DNA of 64,000 nucleotides from Paenibacillus pabuli. Its GTDB lineage: Bacteria; Bacillota; Bacilli; Paenibacillales; Paenibacillaceae. Under the pieces are notes generated by a model. The model did not search any database. It was not told the origin of the DNA and saw only the letters and a list, made by a program, of their open reading frames with translations. The translations under genes and the position numbers were made by a program. Location of the stretch: NCBI RefSeq assembly GCF_023101145.1, contig NZ_CP073714.1, forward strand, positions 558,001 to 622,000. The letters run 5' to 3'. Of this stretch, positions 41,847-51,417 are shown piece by piece; position 1 is the stretch's first letter, and each line of letters opens with the position of its first letter.

Positions 41847-42812
41847 TTGTTTACAAGAGAAACGATGGAGAAGCAGCAAACATGGTTTTATGTCGCTGCC
41901 CTGTTCGTGGGAGCAGCGATTGGGCTGGGCACCCCTGAATGGGGATCAGCGCTGCATTATACGGTTTCACCTGTGCTTGCCATTTTATTATATAGCATGT
42001 TTGCACAGATTCCTTTTTTACAGCTCAAAGAATCCTTGTCCAACCTGCGATTTATTGGAGCTTTGCTGGTCGCTAATTTTATCGTTGTACCTGTGGTCGT
42101 GTGGGTGTTAACCCTGGCATTTCCGCAACCTCCTGCCGTACTTATAGGCGTTTATCTGGTACTGCTAACCCCCTGCATTGACTATGTCATTGTTTTTACA
42201 CAGCTGGGTCGGGGCAATGAGAAATTAATGCTGGCAGCAACGCCAATCCTGTTTGTGATACAAATGGTCTTGCTGCCGGTATATTTGTGGCTGTTCATCG
42301 GGAAGGAAGCGGCACAGGTCATGCAGGTGGGGCCCTTCGTTGAGGCTTTTCTGTTCCTGATCGTCATTCCGTTGCTGTTAGCTGTTCTTACGCAAGTCTT
42401 GACCAAAGGCAAATCGGGAGGAGAACGGGTGATGAACGCAACAGCCTGGCTGCCTGTGCCCATGATGGCTCTGGCTTTGATTGTTGTTGTCGCATCGCAG
42501 ATCGGGAAGGTGTACCATGATTTTGCTATGATTGTGGATGTTCTGCCTATCTATCTTCTTTTTCTGGTGGTTATGCCCTTCATATCACGAATCATTGCGA
42601 CTCTTTTCCGGTTGGATACGGGCGCAGGCAGGGCCGTTATTTTCAGTGCAGGGACCCGTAATTCACTTGTCGTTCTGCCATTGGCGCTTGCACTGCCTGC
42701 AGAGTGGTCCACAATTGCTGCTGCAGTGATTGTAACTCAGACAATCGTCGAGTTGGCGGGAGAACTGATCTATATTCGTATTGTTCCTTCCGTCATACTG
42801 CGGGATCGCTGA
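41847..42812 (+). CDS. Bile acid:sodium symporter/ACR3-superfamily carrier
   Basis: A 321-aa polytopic protein of the BASS/BART superfamily with about 10 helices. LVLLTPCIDYVIVFTQLGRG carries the conserved Cys-containing crossing motif that is typical of ACR3-like arsenite carriers, and FSAGTRNSLVVLPLALALP that of the second crossover. So it is close to arsenic-resistance transporters, though no ars genes are nearby. I place the start at TTG 41847, 7 nt after AAGGAGG; the frame is open back to 41664 without a ribosome site, and ATG 41865 is an alternative. Confidence 0.78.
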   Translation: MFTRETMEKQQTWFYVAALFVGAAIGLGTPEWGSALHYTVSPVLAILLYSMFAQIPFLQLKESLSNLRFIGALLVANFIVVPVVVWVLTLAFPQPPAVLIGVYLVLLTPCIDYVIVFTQLGRGNEKLMLAATPILFVIQMVLLPVYLWLFIGKEAAQVMQVGPFVEAFLFLIVIPLLLAVLTQVLTKGKSGGERVMNATAWLPVPMMALALIVVVASQIGKVYHDFAMIVDVLPIYLLFLVVMPFISRIIATLFRLDTGAGRAVIFSAGTRNSLVVLPLALALPAEWSTIAAAVIVTQTIVELAGELIYIRIVPSVILRDR

Positions 42813-42875
42813 TCTGTTAGAAAAGTAGATCAAGGGTGAATCTAAGAAGATGCATTCATAATATGTAACAGGAAA

Positions 42876-42918
42876 GGGGCATCCCAGAGTCAGAATATGA
42901 CGGGATGCCCCTATTATA
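42876..42918. terminator. Bidirectional terminator
   Basis: GGGGCATCCC and GGGATGCCCC form a perfect 10-bp stem followed by TATTATAG, between converging symporter and response regulator genes. Confidence 0.8.
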
Positions 42919-42974
42919 GTTGGACGAATGGACCGCGTACCGGCAGATGAATTTCTACAGTGCTCGCGGGTTAA

Positions 42975-44606
42975 CTAAGCATTTCCGTCAGATAACGTTT
43001 TGCGATACTCCCCTGGCGTGATGCCCTCCATTTTTTTGAACACTTTGCTGAAATACTTCTCGTCCTGATAGCCGACCATCTCCGAAATTTTTGCAATTCG
43101 TAGTGAAGGGTTCTGTAACAGCAGCTTGGCGTTATTGATTCGCAGCTTACCCAAATACTCCGACCAGTTCAACCCGAACTGCTGTTTGAATTTACGAGAT
43201 ATATATTCGCGACTTAGGTAGAACCGTGCAGCAATCTGCTGCAGAGACAAGTCCTCCTGATAATGGGCATCCATATAACGTGCAATCTCACTCATTGGGT
43301 CCGGTGTGGCGTGATGATGTGCAGTGAGAGCCTTTCCGGCTGCGAGCAATCGCTGTTCCAGCAGGGAGCGAAGCAAGGGCAGCGATAACAAACCTTCACG
43401 ATCCAAAGGTAACTCGGCGAATGGAATAGATTGTTCTTCTATCGCTTCATCTTCCTCTTTCGGTGGGGCGCCGGCGGCATCATCGAGCCAACGGCCGATC
43501 ATCCATTCCATTTCATCCACCCATTGCTGTATCTGCTCCGCTGTTACAACATCGAGCCGGGTAATGGGATCTATCCACTCTGCAACCGCATTGGACACGC
43601 TGGGAGCGCGCCCGCTCATGGACGCGAGTCGCAAGGATTCCTCAAAGGTGGATAACCGCAGCCCCTTGTTTCCGATGGAGGACTCCAATGTATCGTGAAT
43701 ACACTGCTTTGTTTGGAGAGCATTACGTCGCCACAACCGCAAGCTTGCTTCCTGATATGCTCCCGAGGTTCCCGTAGGATGAAACTCACAGCTGGAGATG
43801 CCAAAATGAAGACGGCGCTGGATGGTCTGCTCCAGACCATCGTTCACTTTTTCGAGAATGGTTTGGAGGGATGAACACTGACCCCAGTATAGGAGGACGA
43901 CTTCATCCGGTTGATCAAGCTGGCGGAACACGACACCTTCGGCAGGTGGGGATAACATCTCTGCACAGATATTCAGCACGGAGAATACGAGCAGATCAGG
44001 CTGGCTGCGATACTTTGCCAAGCATTGCGCATCGAGATGGGAGAGGCTGGTGACGGCCACACTGCAACTGTCGATCTGCTTGGGCAGATTTAATTCATCC
44101 CGCAGCCGCTGGAATTGGCTATTGTTGCTTCCGCGTCCGACGACAAGCTCGGTGAGCAGTCTGTCATGATAATGCGGACGCATCTGATTAACGACCATGG
44201 ATTGTCTTGTGGACTGCATACGAACAGCATCGGCTTCTTTCCAGGCATCGACTGCTCTATATAAGGATGAATTCAGTTCGTCTGCTTCCACTGGTTTGAG
44301 CAGGTAGTCCGTACCTCCGTATCGAATCGCATGTCTAACCAGTTCAAAATCATCATATCCGCTGATGACCAGTACCTTGCTATTCGGGGCATGAACAGAT
44401 ATCCATTCCAGCAGAGCCATGCCATCCTTGCCAGGCATTCGCATATCACTGAGTACGATTTGCGGTTGATGAGCCGTGATGGCAGCAATCGCTTCGTGAC
44501 CATCGGCCGCTTCATACAAAGTATCTATTCCTGCGGCTTCCCATTGACCAAGCAGCTTAATCGCATCGCGGACGTGTTTTTCATCATCAACAATCAAGGC
44601 TTTCAT
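42975..44606 (-). CDS. YesN-type response regulator with AraC DNA-binding domain
   Basis: A 543-aa regulator. Receiver domain at 1-120 (KALIVDDEKHVRDAI, phospho-acceptor Asp54 in VLSDMRMPGKDG, Lys in YLLKPVEADEL). A long middle region of unknown fold (about 130-420). Two AraC helix-turn-helix motifs at the C-terminus: LSLQQIAARFYLSREYISRKFK and IAKISEMVGYQDEKYFSKVFK. It is encoded directly after its kinase, with the ATG at 44606 11 nt after GGGAG. Expected target: the divergently placed sugar ABC transporter operon at 46582-50973. Confidence 0.92.
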   Translation of the reverse strand: MKALIVDDEKHVRDAIKLLGQWEAAGIDTLYEAADGHEAIAAITAHQPQIVLSDMRMPGKDGMALLEWISVHAPNSKVLVISGYDDFELVRHAIRYGGTDYLLKPVEADELNSSLYRAVDAWKEADAVRMQSTRQSMVVNQMRPHYHDRLLTELVVGRGSNNSQFQRLRDELNLPKQIDSCSVAVTSLSHLDAQCLAKYRSQPDLLVFSVLNICAEMLSPPAEGVVFRQLDQPDEVVLLYWGQCSSLQTILEKVNDGLEQTIQRRLHFGISSCEFHPTGTSGAYQEASLRLWRRNALQTKQCIHDTLESSIGNKGLRLSTFEESLRLASMSGRAPSVSNAVAEWIDPITRLDVVTAEQIQQWVDEMEWMIGRWLDDAAGAPPKEEDEAIEEQSIPFAELPLDREGLLSLPLLRSLLEQRLLAAGKALTAHHHATPDPMSEIARYMDAHYQEDLSLQQIAARFYLSREYISRKFKQQFGLNWSEYLGKLRINNAKLLLQNPSLRIAKISEMVGYQDEKYFSKVFKKMEGITPGEYRKTLSDGNA

Positions 44607-44611
44607 GTTGT

Positions 44612-46441
44612 TCACTCTCCCGCGTATATTTTGACTATGATCTCCACACCATTCGGTTCCAGATTGCCGATCGTAAGTGTTGCATTGTATCCCGGAGGTG
44701 AGTTCAACTGGAGCCTGCGCATCACGTTACGAAGTCCAATCGACTCGGTCTCATCCGATTCTTGAGAGGAATCGGAAGATATGGATACCGGACGCAACCA
44801 ACGATGAATCTCGGACAACTTGTCTTCCGGAATGCATGGCCCGTTATTTTCCAACCGGATCTGAATCCAATTCTCAGGCGTTCGACGGCTGGAGATTTGT
44901 ATTTTACCTTTTCCAGGCTGTATATCCGCCCCATGCTTGAAATAATTCTCAATTAAAGGCTGCAAGGTCATTCTCGGCATCTCGGCGCGCAGGGTATCTT
45001 CAGCAAAATCCAGTTCAACCTCCAGGCGGTCACCGAACCGCTCTTTTTGCAGTTCTAGATAGAGCCTCGCATGCTCGGCCTCTTCGTGCAAAGTGACCCT
45101 GGTCTGGTCACGCATGCTGTAGCGCAGCATTTTGGATAGGGAAGAGAGCAGTACATATACCCGCTGCCCTTGCTGCTGCAGAGCAAGTGTACCAATCGAC
45201 TGCAGTGTATTGTACAGAAAATGCGGATGGATCTGGGCTTGCAGCGCTTTAAGCTGATTCGTTTTATTCGCAATTTCAAGGCGATATTCCCGCAAAATCA
45301 AATTGTTCACCGTATCCATCATATCCCGGAAATGACGGGCCAGCACACCGATCTCATCCCGGCTCGTTAACCGGATATCCACATGCAGACGCCCTGCCTG
45401 AATCTGATTCATATAACGCATTAATTGCTTCAGGGGTCCGGTGATGCGGATCGAGATGAACAAGGTTGCCACAATGACCAATAACAGGGCGGCAATGGCG
45501 ATCATGGCATTATTCCACGTTAAAGTGGTGGCACTTGCGTACAACGTTTCATTCGGAATCTGTTTAACAATGGTCCAGTCTGCAAATGGGCTGCCTAATT
45601 GCTGGTACACATACATCGAATGATCCTGTTCAAAATGACCGGAAGCGGTCTGTGTTGTTCCTGCATCGGAACGTGCCGAATTCAGCTTAGTCGCTGCTTC
45701 CTGACGTAAACTATCCGTTCCGCTGACTTCCGATTTTCCTTCGAAAATAATCTGGTTCTGATTGTCGATGACATAGATCTGTTCCTTTGCCGGATCATAC
45801 AGTCTGCTGCAGATTTCAGCAATGGTATTCATGTTCAAATCAATGGCGAGCACGCCCAATCGTTTGGTCGAAGGCACATCCTTGATCACACGGTGAAGGG
45901 TAATCACCGTTCTTGGAGGGTCATCGGCTGACGCCGCCTTGAAGCCGTAGGAATGACTAACGTGCGCCGATTCGACCCAGATATCCGGACTTTTATCGTC
46001 TGATTTTCCATGAAGCGAGTCGGAGTAGGCCTGTTTGCGCTCTTCCCGCTTCGGGAAAGGATTCGCAATCAATGTCGATTGATTGGCAGCAAAGGAGTGC
46101 AGATACAGCTGAAATACATCGGGAACAGCCGAGCGTATCGTCTGCAAGGTAGTGTATACCTCGGCAACTGCACGATAGTCGCCGGGGATTTTCGCCAGAT
46201 TCCGCAGAAAATTCGGATCATTGTACACAGCAAGCGAAGCTCTTGCCACGTTATCCACGTAATTGTTGAGATTGGTAGACGCCTGAAAGATCAGGCGTTT
46301 ATTCTCGGCAACGGCCTGCTCACGCAGGGCGGTCTTGGTCTGGATAAACGTCATGCTGATGGACGCCAGCAGCGGAATCGTCGTGGCAATGAGCATAAAA
46401 GCGATGAGCTTGGTGCGAATGCTGTAGTATTTTGACATCAT
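44612..46441 (-). CDS. YesM-type sensor histidine kinase
   Basis: A 609-aa membrane kinase. Helix 1 (LIAFMLIATTIPLLASISM), an extracellular double-Cache-like domain of about 270 residues, helix 2 (AMIAIAALLLVIVATLFISI, about 305-325), HAMP (YMNQIQAGRLHVDIRLTSRDEIG), then a His_kinase domain with ALQAQIHPHFLYNTLQSIG (phospho-His) and the HATPase (MTLQPLIENYFKHG, GIGLRNVMRRLQLN-like SIGLRNVMRRL). It senses a sugar directly or through a binding protein and phosphorylates the YesN-type regulator. Its stop lies 5 bp before that regulator's ATG. It is divergent from the ABC transporter genes. Confidence 0.92.
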   Translation of the reverse strand: MMSKYYSIRTKLIAFMLIATTIPLLASISMTFIQTKTALREQAVAENKRLIFQASTNLNNYVDNVARASLAVYNDPNFLRNLAKIPGDYRAVAEVYTTLQTIRSAVPDVFQLYLHSFAANQSTLIANPFPKREERKQAYSDSLHGKSDDKSPDIWVESAHVSHSYGFKAASADDPPRTVITLHRVIKDVPSTKRLGVLAIDLNMNTIAEICSRLYDPAKEQIYVIDNQNQIIFEGKSEVSGTDSLRQEAATKLNSARSDAGTTQTASGHFEQDHSMYVYQQLGSPFADWTIVKQIPNETLYASATTLTWNNAMIAIAALLLVIVATLFISIRITGPLKQLMRYMNQIQAGRLHVDIRLTSRDEIGVLARHFRDMMDTVNNLILREYRLEIANKTNQLKALQAQIHPHFLYNTLQSIGTLALQQQGQRVYVLLSSLSKMLRYSMRDQTRVTLHEEAEHARLYLELQKERFGDRLEVELDFAEDTLRAEMPRMTLQPLIENYFKHGADIQPGKGKIQISSRRTPENWIQIRLENNGPCIPEDKLSEIHRWLRPVSISSDSSQESDETESIGLRNVMRRLQLNSPPGYNATLTIGNLEPNGVEIIVKIYAGE

Positions 46442-46581
46442 GACACCCCTTCTGGTTGCAGGTTAAGAAAGGACAATATTTTACACCCAACTGTTCACCA
46501 GGGTCGGTGTTTCCCCGTGCGAGATTGGAGTTTAATAGAACAAGAGACCAATTTCATCCATCTATAGAAGGGGAGAACGAT

Positions 46582-47463
46582 ATGAAGCATCGCAAATCTT
46601 CACAGCTGTTACAGCAGCTTGTGTTCGTGGGTCCCTCCATCGTCTTTTTTATTCTCATTATCGTGGTTCCTTTCCTGCTTGGCATGGTATATTCCTTTAC
46701 CGACTGGAACGGGGTGTCGGCGAACATTCATTGGGTAGGATTCGACAATTTCAAGCAAATTTTCTCGAATGATCCCAAGTTTGTATCTGCGTTTTGGTTT
46801 ACGGTGCGCTTCACCTTGGTTGGTGTAATTTTAACCAATGTTATCGGTTTTTTCCTGGCGTATTTCCTGACCAAACCGCTCAAGACGAGAAACTTTCTGC
46901 GTACGATCTTCTTTATGCCTAACGTGATCGGTGGACTGTTGCTCGGCTTTATCTGGCAGTTCATATTTGTGAAAGGGTTTTCAGCAGTAGGCGACGTAAC
47001 CGGATGGTCCTTCTTCAACCTCCCATGGTTGGGAGACGAACCGACCGCCTTCTGGGGTATCGTCATTGTATTTGTCTGGCAAACCGCAGGATATTTGATG
47101 GTGATCTACATCTCGTCCTTGACCAACGTATCGCCGGATCTGCTGGAAGCTGCAGAAATTGATGGTGCCAGCCGCTGGCAGGTACTTCGCAGCATTATTT
47201 TTCCACTTATTATGCCGGGAGTCACGATCTGTCTGTTTCTTGCCATCTCCTGGTCATTCAAAATGTTCGATCTCAATCTGTCGCTGACCAAAGGTGGACC
47301 GTTTGGATCAACAGAATCGGTAGCACTGAATATTTACAATGAAGCTTTTGTAAATAATCGATACGGCATCGGTACAGCCAAAGCACTTGTGTTCTTCGTC
47401 ATCGTTGCTATTATCACCATGATTCAGGTGCGTGTAACGAAGAGCAAGGAGGTGGAGGCATAA
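46582..47463 (+). CDS. Sugar ABC transporter permease, MalF-like
   Basis: A 293-aa inner-membrane permease with six helices. The cytoplasmic EAA loop reads EAAEIDGASRWQVLRSIIFPLIMPG, which contacts the ATPase. The first helix follows a short basic N-terminus (KHRKSSQLLQQL). The N-terminal frame extends 42 codons upstream, but the ATG at 46582 has a GGGGAG site 7 nt before and gives the family length. It forms a heterodimer with the product of the next gene. No ATPase gene is present, as usual for CUT1 sugar transporters that share MsmX. Confidence 0.92.
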   Translation: MKHRKSSQLLQQLVFVGPSIVFFILIIVVPFLLGMVYSFTDWNGVSANIHWVGFDNFKQIFSNDPKFVSAFWFTVRFTLVGVILTNVIGFFLAYFLTKPLKTRNFLRTIFFMPNVIGGLLLGFIWQFIFVKGFSAVGDVTGWSFFNLPWLGDEPTAFWGIVIVFVWQTAGYLMVIYISSLTNVSPDLLEAAEIDGASRWQVLRSIIFPLIMPGVTICLFLAISWSFKMFDLNLSLTKGGPFGSTESVALNIYNEAFVNNRYGIGTAKALVFFVIVAIITMIQVRVTKSKEVEA

Positions 47464-47464
47464 G

Positions 47465-48301
47465 ATGGACACGTCAAAAAATTACCGCTTCAGTACCATT
47501 GTAACCGAGATTGTGATGGTGCTCATTGGATTATTGTTCCTGGTTCCGTTTTACTTCCTGTTTGTCAACTCGGTCAAAACATTTGGTGACCTGCTTACCA
47601 ACTCGGCCGCATGGCCGGAGGTGTTCCAATGGGGCAACTATGCGAACGCCTGGGAGAAAATCAAATTCCCGTCAGCGCTGATGAACTCGCTCATTGTCAC
47701 CGTAGTCAGCAATCTGCTGCTGGTATTGATCAGCTCCATGGCCGCCTACCGAATGGTACGCAGCGATACGCGTTTTAACCGGATTTTGTTCGGCATGTTC
47801 ATTGCAGCCATGGTAATTCCGTTTCAGTCTATCATGATTCCACTCGTTACTGTAACCAGTAACCTCGGGCTGATCGACAGTCTTGGTGGGCTGATCATCT
47901 GTTATCTTGGCTTTGGCGCACCGATGTCCGTCTTCCTGTTCCACGGATTCGTCAAATCGGTTCCTGTGGAAATTGAAGAGGCAGCTCGGGTGGATGGAAG
48001 CTCCGCCTACGGCGTATTCTTCCGAATTGTATTTCCGCTCATGAAGCCGATGTATGTTACCGTCATCATCCTGAATACCCTCTGGATCTGGAATGACTAT
48101 CTGCTGCCATCCCTGATTCTGCAAAGCTCCAACTTGCGTACTATTCCGATTGCGACCTTTGCGCTCTTCGGACAATATACAAAACAATGGGATCTCGCCC
48201 TGCCTGCACTGGTGCTTGGCATTATGCCAATTATCATCTTCTTCCTGCTGATGCAGAAATACATCATTCAGGGGATTACCGCCGGATCCGTTAAAGGGTA
48301 G
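47465..48301 (+). CDS. Sugar ABC transporter permease, MalG-like
   Basis: A 278-aa permease with six membrane helices. EAA motif: EEAARVDGSSAYGVFFRIVFPLMKP; the C-terminus ends YIIQGITAGSVKG, the standard MalG-type tail. It starts 2 bases after the previous gene and pairs with it. The binding-protein gene normally follows or precedes directly; here it is displaced by 1.37 kb of repeats. Confidence 0.93.
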   Translation: MDTSKNYRFSTIVTEIVMVLIGLLFLVPFYFLFVNSVKTFGDLLTNSAAWPEVFQWGNYANAWEKIKFPSALMNSLIVTVVSNLLLVLISSMAAYRMVRSDTRFNRILFGMFIAAMVIPFQSIMIPLVTVTSNLGLIDSLGGLIICYLGFGAPMSVFLFHGFVKSVPVEIEEAARVDGSSAYGVFFRIVFPLMKPMYVTVIILNTLWIWNDYLLPSLILQSSNLRTIPIATFALFGQYTKQWDLALPALVLGIMPIIIFFLLMQKYIIQGITAGSVKG

Positions 48302-48329
48302 ATGCGAGGGCGGGTCGCTCCGGGGTCAT

Positions 48330-49190
48330 GTGGGGGAGTGCGAGGGAAGTCCACTCCGGGATCATGTGCGCTTTCGGTCGCTGTTGCTCCTCGGTGGCCT
48401 GAATGAAGTAAGGCAAAGAAGCCACCGAGTATCAAAGGCGAACGCTTCGCTCCTACAGCGCATCATGATCCCTCCGCTCCGACCTCGCATGGAAGTGGGC
48501 AAAAGGGAGTCATGCCCGCAAAGAATGGGCATGACTTCTGAGAGGAGATCAAATACCCAAAGTTCAAGTACGAAAAGATGTAAAGCAAAATTGGGGTAGG
48601 ACGAAAAGTAATGTAAGGTGGGGGAGTGCGAGGGCAGTCCGCTACGGGATCATGTGGGGGAGTGCGAGGGAAGTCCACTCCGGGATCATGTGCGCTTTCG
48701 GTCGCTGTTGCTCCTCGGTGGCCTGAATGAAGTAAGGCAAAGAAGCCACCGAGTATCAAAGGCGAACGCTTCGCTCCTACAGCGCATCATGATCCCTCCG
48801 CTCCGACCTCGCATGGAAGTGGGCAAAAGGGAGTCATGCCCGCAAAGAATGGGCATGACTTCTGAGAGGAGATCAAATACCCAAAGTTCAAGTACGAAAA
48901 GATGTAAAGCAAAATTGGGGTAGGACGAAAAGTAATGTAAGGTGGGGGAGTGCGAGAGAAGTCCACTCCGGGATCATGTGCGCTTTCGGTCGCTGTTGCT
49001 CCTCGGTGGCCTGAATGAAGTAAGGCAAAGAAGCCACCGAGTATCAAAGGCGAAACGCTCTGCTCCTCCAGCGCATCATGATCCCTCCGCTCCCACCTCG
49101 CATGGAGGTGTGCAAAGGGAGCAAGGCCGGCAAAGCATGGGCCTGACTTCTGAAGAGGGGAGATCCGAAATAGTGTGGGTATGACTTTTG
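48330..49190. repeat. 288-bp tandem repeat array with 36-bp sub-unit
   Basis: Two near-identical 288-bp units (48330-48617 and 48654-48941) and a third, diverged and shortened one (48942 to about 49190). Each starts with the 36-bp word GTGGGGGAGTGCGAGG...GATCAT; one extra copy of this word sits at 48618-48653, and a worn copy at about 48302-48329. Each unit contains a long-stem hairpin CTCGGTGGC...GCCACCGAG and a terminator-like AGTCATGCCC...GGGCATGACTT. Short open frames run through both strands, but they repeat with the units and lack ribosome sites, so I treat the array as non-coding. It separates the permease genes from their binding-protein gene. Confidence 0.9.
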
Positions 49191-49674
49191 GGTAGAAGAA
49201 GCAGGGCGAAGAAATGTATCGCCTGAGCACTTCTTCTAAGGGGGAATGACATACTTGCGGGTCAAAGTTCTAACGAACTCACCGCATCTTATGTGGTGAA
49301 TAATCAAGGCATGCAAAGTTTAACGAATCTCAGTAACGTTAATCTGGTAAAAAAGGTGTCAAAACCTTAAAAATCGACCATATCGACGAAATAACGATTC
49401 CAGGATTCGTTAGAATGCAAACCATAACAAATAGTTGCGAATAGCGTGCGTTGGGTTCGTTAGACTGGAAGAGCGAAGAAAGAAGTTTAACCCTTACTCG
49501 ACATACTCATGGCTGAGGGGACACCCTTCTTTAGGAAAGAACCACGTAACTTTGCAAGGTGTAAGGGGGAGACACCGATGAGGGAACGGTTATAAATCAA
49601 TCGTCGCCTGCATCGAGTGGCTAAAAAATGCAACGAAGCTGTTATACTGAAACTACTATAGGGAGAGTGTATGT
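49191..49674. other. Gene-free stretch with scattered TTCGTTAGA words
   Basis: No gene is supported here. The word TTCGTTAGA or its complement recurs: TCTAACGAA at 49269, TTTAACGAAT at 49319, ATTCGTTAGAA at 49407, GTTCGTTAGAC at 49457, in both orientations. There is also GGTGT-aagggggag-ACACC at about 49557. A TATACT box at 49639 may be the -10 of the binding-protein promoter. Confidence 0.55.
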
Positions 49675-50973
49675 ATGAAAAGAATGACCAAGTTGACGTT
49701 GCTTATGCTGATTGCTTTTTCCGTAATGCTTGCAGGTTGTGGTAACGGAGATAAGAGTGGCAGTCCTGTCAACACAGACGCCCAAAGTGGCGGAGAGGCT
49801 GCTGCAGGAGACAAAACCATTAAAATCTTTCAGTTCAAAGTCGAAATTGCGGAAGCGCTTAACCGGCTCAAAGCGGAATATGAGTCCTCCCATCCAGGCA
49901 TCAAACTGGACATTCAGACCGTGGGTGGCGGCAGTGACTACGGCGCTGCATTGAAAGCCAAATTCGCTGCTGGCGAACAACCGGATATTTTCAACGTTGG
50001 TGGATATCGTGAACTGGACACATGGCTCGAATACCTGGAAGATCTGTCAGGTGAAGCATGGGTAAAAGATGTGCTTGATGTTGCCAAAGAGCCGATGACC
50101 AAAGACGGCAAATTGTATGGACAACCGCTGGCACTGGAAGGCTATGGTTTCATTTATAACAAAGACCTTTTCCAAAAAGCAGGCATCACTGAAATTCCAA
50201 CCACATTGGAACAATTGGATCAGGCTGCACAGAAACTTCAAGCCGCAGGCATTACCCCGTTCTCCAATGGATATCAGGAGTGGTGGGTACTTGGCAATCA
50301 TAACGTAAACGTGGCATTTGCGAATCAGGCAGATCCGGTGAAATTTATCCAAGGCCTTAACGAAGGCACAGAGAAAATCCCTGGTAACCAAGTATTCACG
50401 GACTGGATGAACATGCTCGATTTGACGCTCAAATACAGCAACAAAAACCCGCTCACAACGGACTACAACACACAGGTAACCCTGTTTGCCAGTGGAGAAG
50501 CAGCGATGATGCAGCAAGGGAACTGGACGCAGGTACAAATTGATGGCATCGATCCTAATCTGAATCTCGGCATTCTGCCAATGCCAATTACGAATGAACC
50601 GAATGACAAATTGTTTGTTGGTGTACCAAACTACTGGGTTGTGAACAAGAATTCGCAAGTAAAACCGGAAGCAAAAGAGTTTTTGGAATGGCTCGTGACA
50701 TCGGATATCGGTAAACAATATATGACCAAAGAGTTCAAATTCATCCCGGCATTCAGTTCGATTCAAGCATCCGAAGAGGACCTGGGTGACCTTGCAACCG
50801 AGATCATGAAGTACAGCCAAGAGAACAAAACATTAAGCTGGAACTTCAACCGTTTCCCTGAAGGTGTTCCACAAGAATTTGGCAGCACAATTCAAGCGTA
50901 TGTTGCAGGTAAATCGGACAAAAAAGCGCTGCTTGATGCATTGCAACAAAACTGGGATAGTCTGAAAAAGTAA
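49675..50973 (+). CDS. Sugar ABC transporter substrate-binding lipoprotein
   Basis: A 432-aa extracellular binding protein of the CUT1 (family 1) kind. Signal peptide with lipobox: MTKLTLLMLIAFSVMLAGC, Cys about residue 22, followed by a polar linker (GNGDKSGSPVNTD). The mature part has the FKVEIAEALNRLKAEYES, FAAGEQPDIFNVGGYRELD and MMQQGNWTQVQI blocks of MalE-like proteins. It should deliver an oligosaccharide to the permeases at 46582 and 47465, with expression controlled by the YesM/YesN pair. The GGGAGAG site is 8 nt before the ATG. Confidence 0.9.
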   Translation: MKRMTKLTLLMLIAFSVMLAGCGNGDKSGSPVNTDAQSGGEAAAGDKTIKIFQFKVEIAEALNRLKAEYESSHPGIKLDIQTVGGGSDYGAALKAKFAAGEQPDIFNVGGYRELDTWLEYLEDLSGEAWVKDVLDVAKEPMTKDGKLYGQPLALEGYGFIYNKDLFQKAGITEIPTTLEQLDQAAQKLQAAGITPFSNGYQEWWVLGNHNVNVAFANQADPVKFIQGLNEGTEKIPGNQVFTDWMNMLDLTLKYSNKNPLTTDYNTQVTLFASGEAAMMQQGNWTQVQIDGIDPNLNLGILPMPITNEPNDKLFVGVPNYWVVNKNSQVKPEAKEFLEWLVTSDIGKQYMTKEFKFIPAFSSIQASEEDLGDLATEIMKYSQENKTLSWNFNRFPEGVPQEFGSTIQAYVAGKSDKKALLDALQQNWDSLKK

Positions 50974-51045
50974 GCCGAGACTGACCCTTTCCATCCTACA
51001 GTACACATCAGTACAATACAGTAAGAGCGCTCTCAGTCTAACTGG

Positions 51046-51304
51046 TTATCCACATGCTCGCAATTGAAGTCGCATTCGATTATCCACAGACAACCGGAGC
51101 CACGGTCACAGGATTGAATAAAAGTTTCGAACTCAAATAGGTCAGCCAGAATTGCATTCTGGTTGGCCTATTTTTTAGATTTTGGGCTCCGCTATCGCAA
51201 TCGAAAGAATAGCTTGCGATACTGCTCATGAAATGTGGATAACTCCATCAAATGTAGAGGCTCAATAACATATTTAACACAGGGTTAATACTATATGTGG
51301 ATAT
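51046..51304. promoter_or_regulatory. Cluster of four DnaA-box-like sites
   Basis: TTATCCACA at 51046-51054 and 51080-51088, its complement TGTGGATAA at 51234-51242, and TGTGGATAT at 51296-51304. Three of the four are the perfect DnaA consensus. They lie in a 444-bp gap that also has a terminator. No origin-type genes are near, so a DnaA-titrating or replication-linked site is possible. Confidence 0.6.
51136..51176 (+). terminator. Terminator following the sugar binding-protein gene
   Basis: AAATAGGTCAGCCAGAA pairs with TTCTGGTTGGCCTATTT (one G-T pair) and is followed by TTTT; 160 bp after the stop codon. Confidence 0.85.
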
Positions 51305-51390
51305 CCTGTGTGTACAATGTTCTAAATGTGGACAAGTCCGACAAAATTCCGGCAAAGACCATCTTTTGTTAACGATAAAACTTGCGTTTG

Positions 51391-51417
51391 TATAATTAGT
51401 ACTGTATAGTTCTATTT
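51391..51417 (+). promoter_or_regulatory. TetR promoter with operator 1
   Basis: A perfect TATAAT (51391-51396) is followed at once by TTAGTAC-tgtata-GTTCTAT, an inverted repeat that matches the palindrome at 52062 (AGTACTGT-A/G-T-A/G-GT-T/A-CTA). Transcription would begin inside the operator, about 15 nt before the ATG, so the gene has almost no leader and no ribosome site. This points to autorepression by the TetR protein. Confidence 0.7.

Noticed and set aside
48330..49230. Open frames on both strands of the 288-bp array, up to 147 codons
   Set aside because: They repeat with the array, have no ribosome sites, and carry terminator-like hairpins within them.
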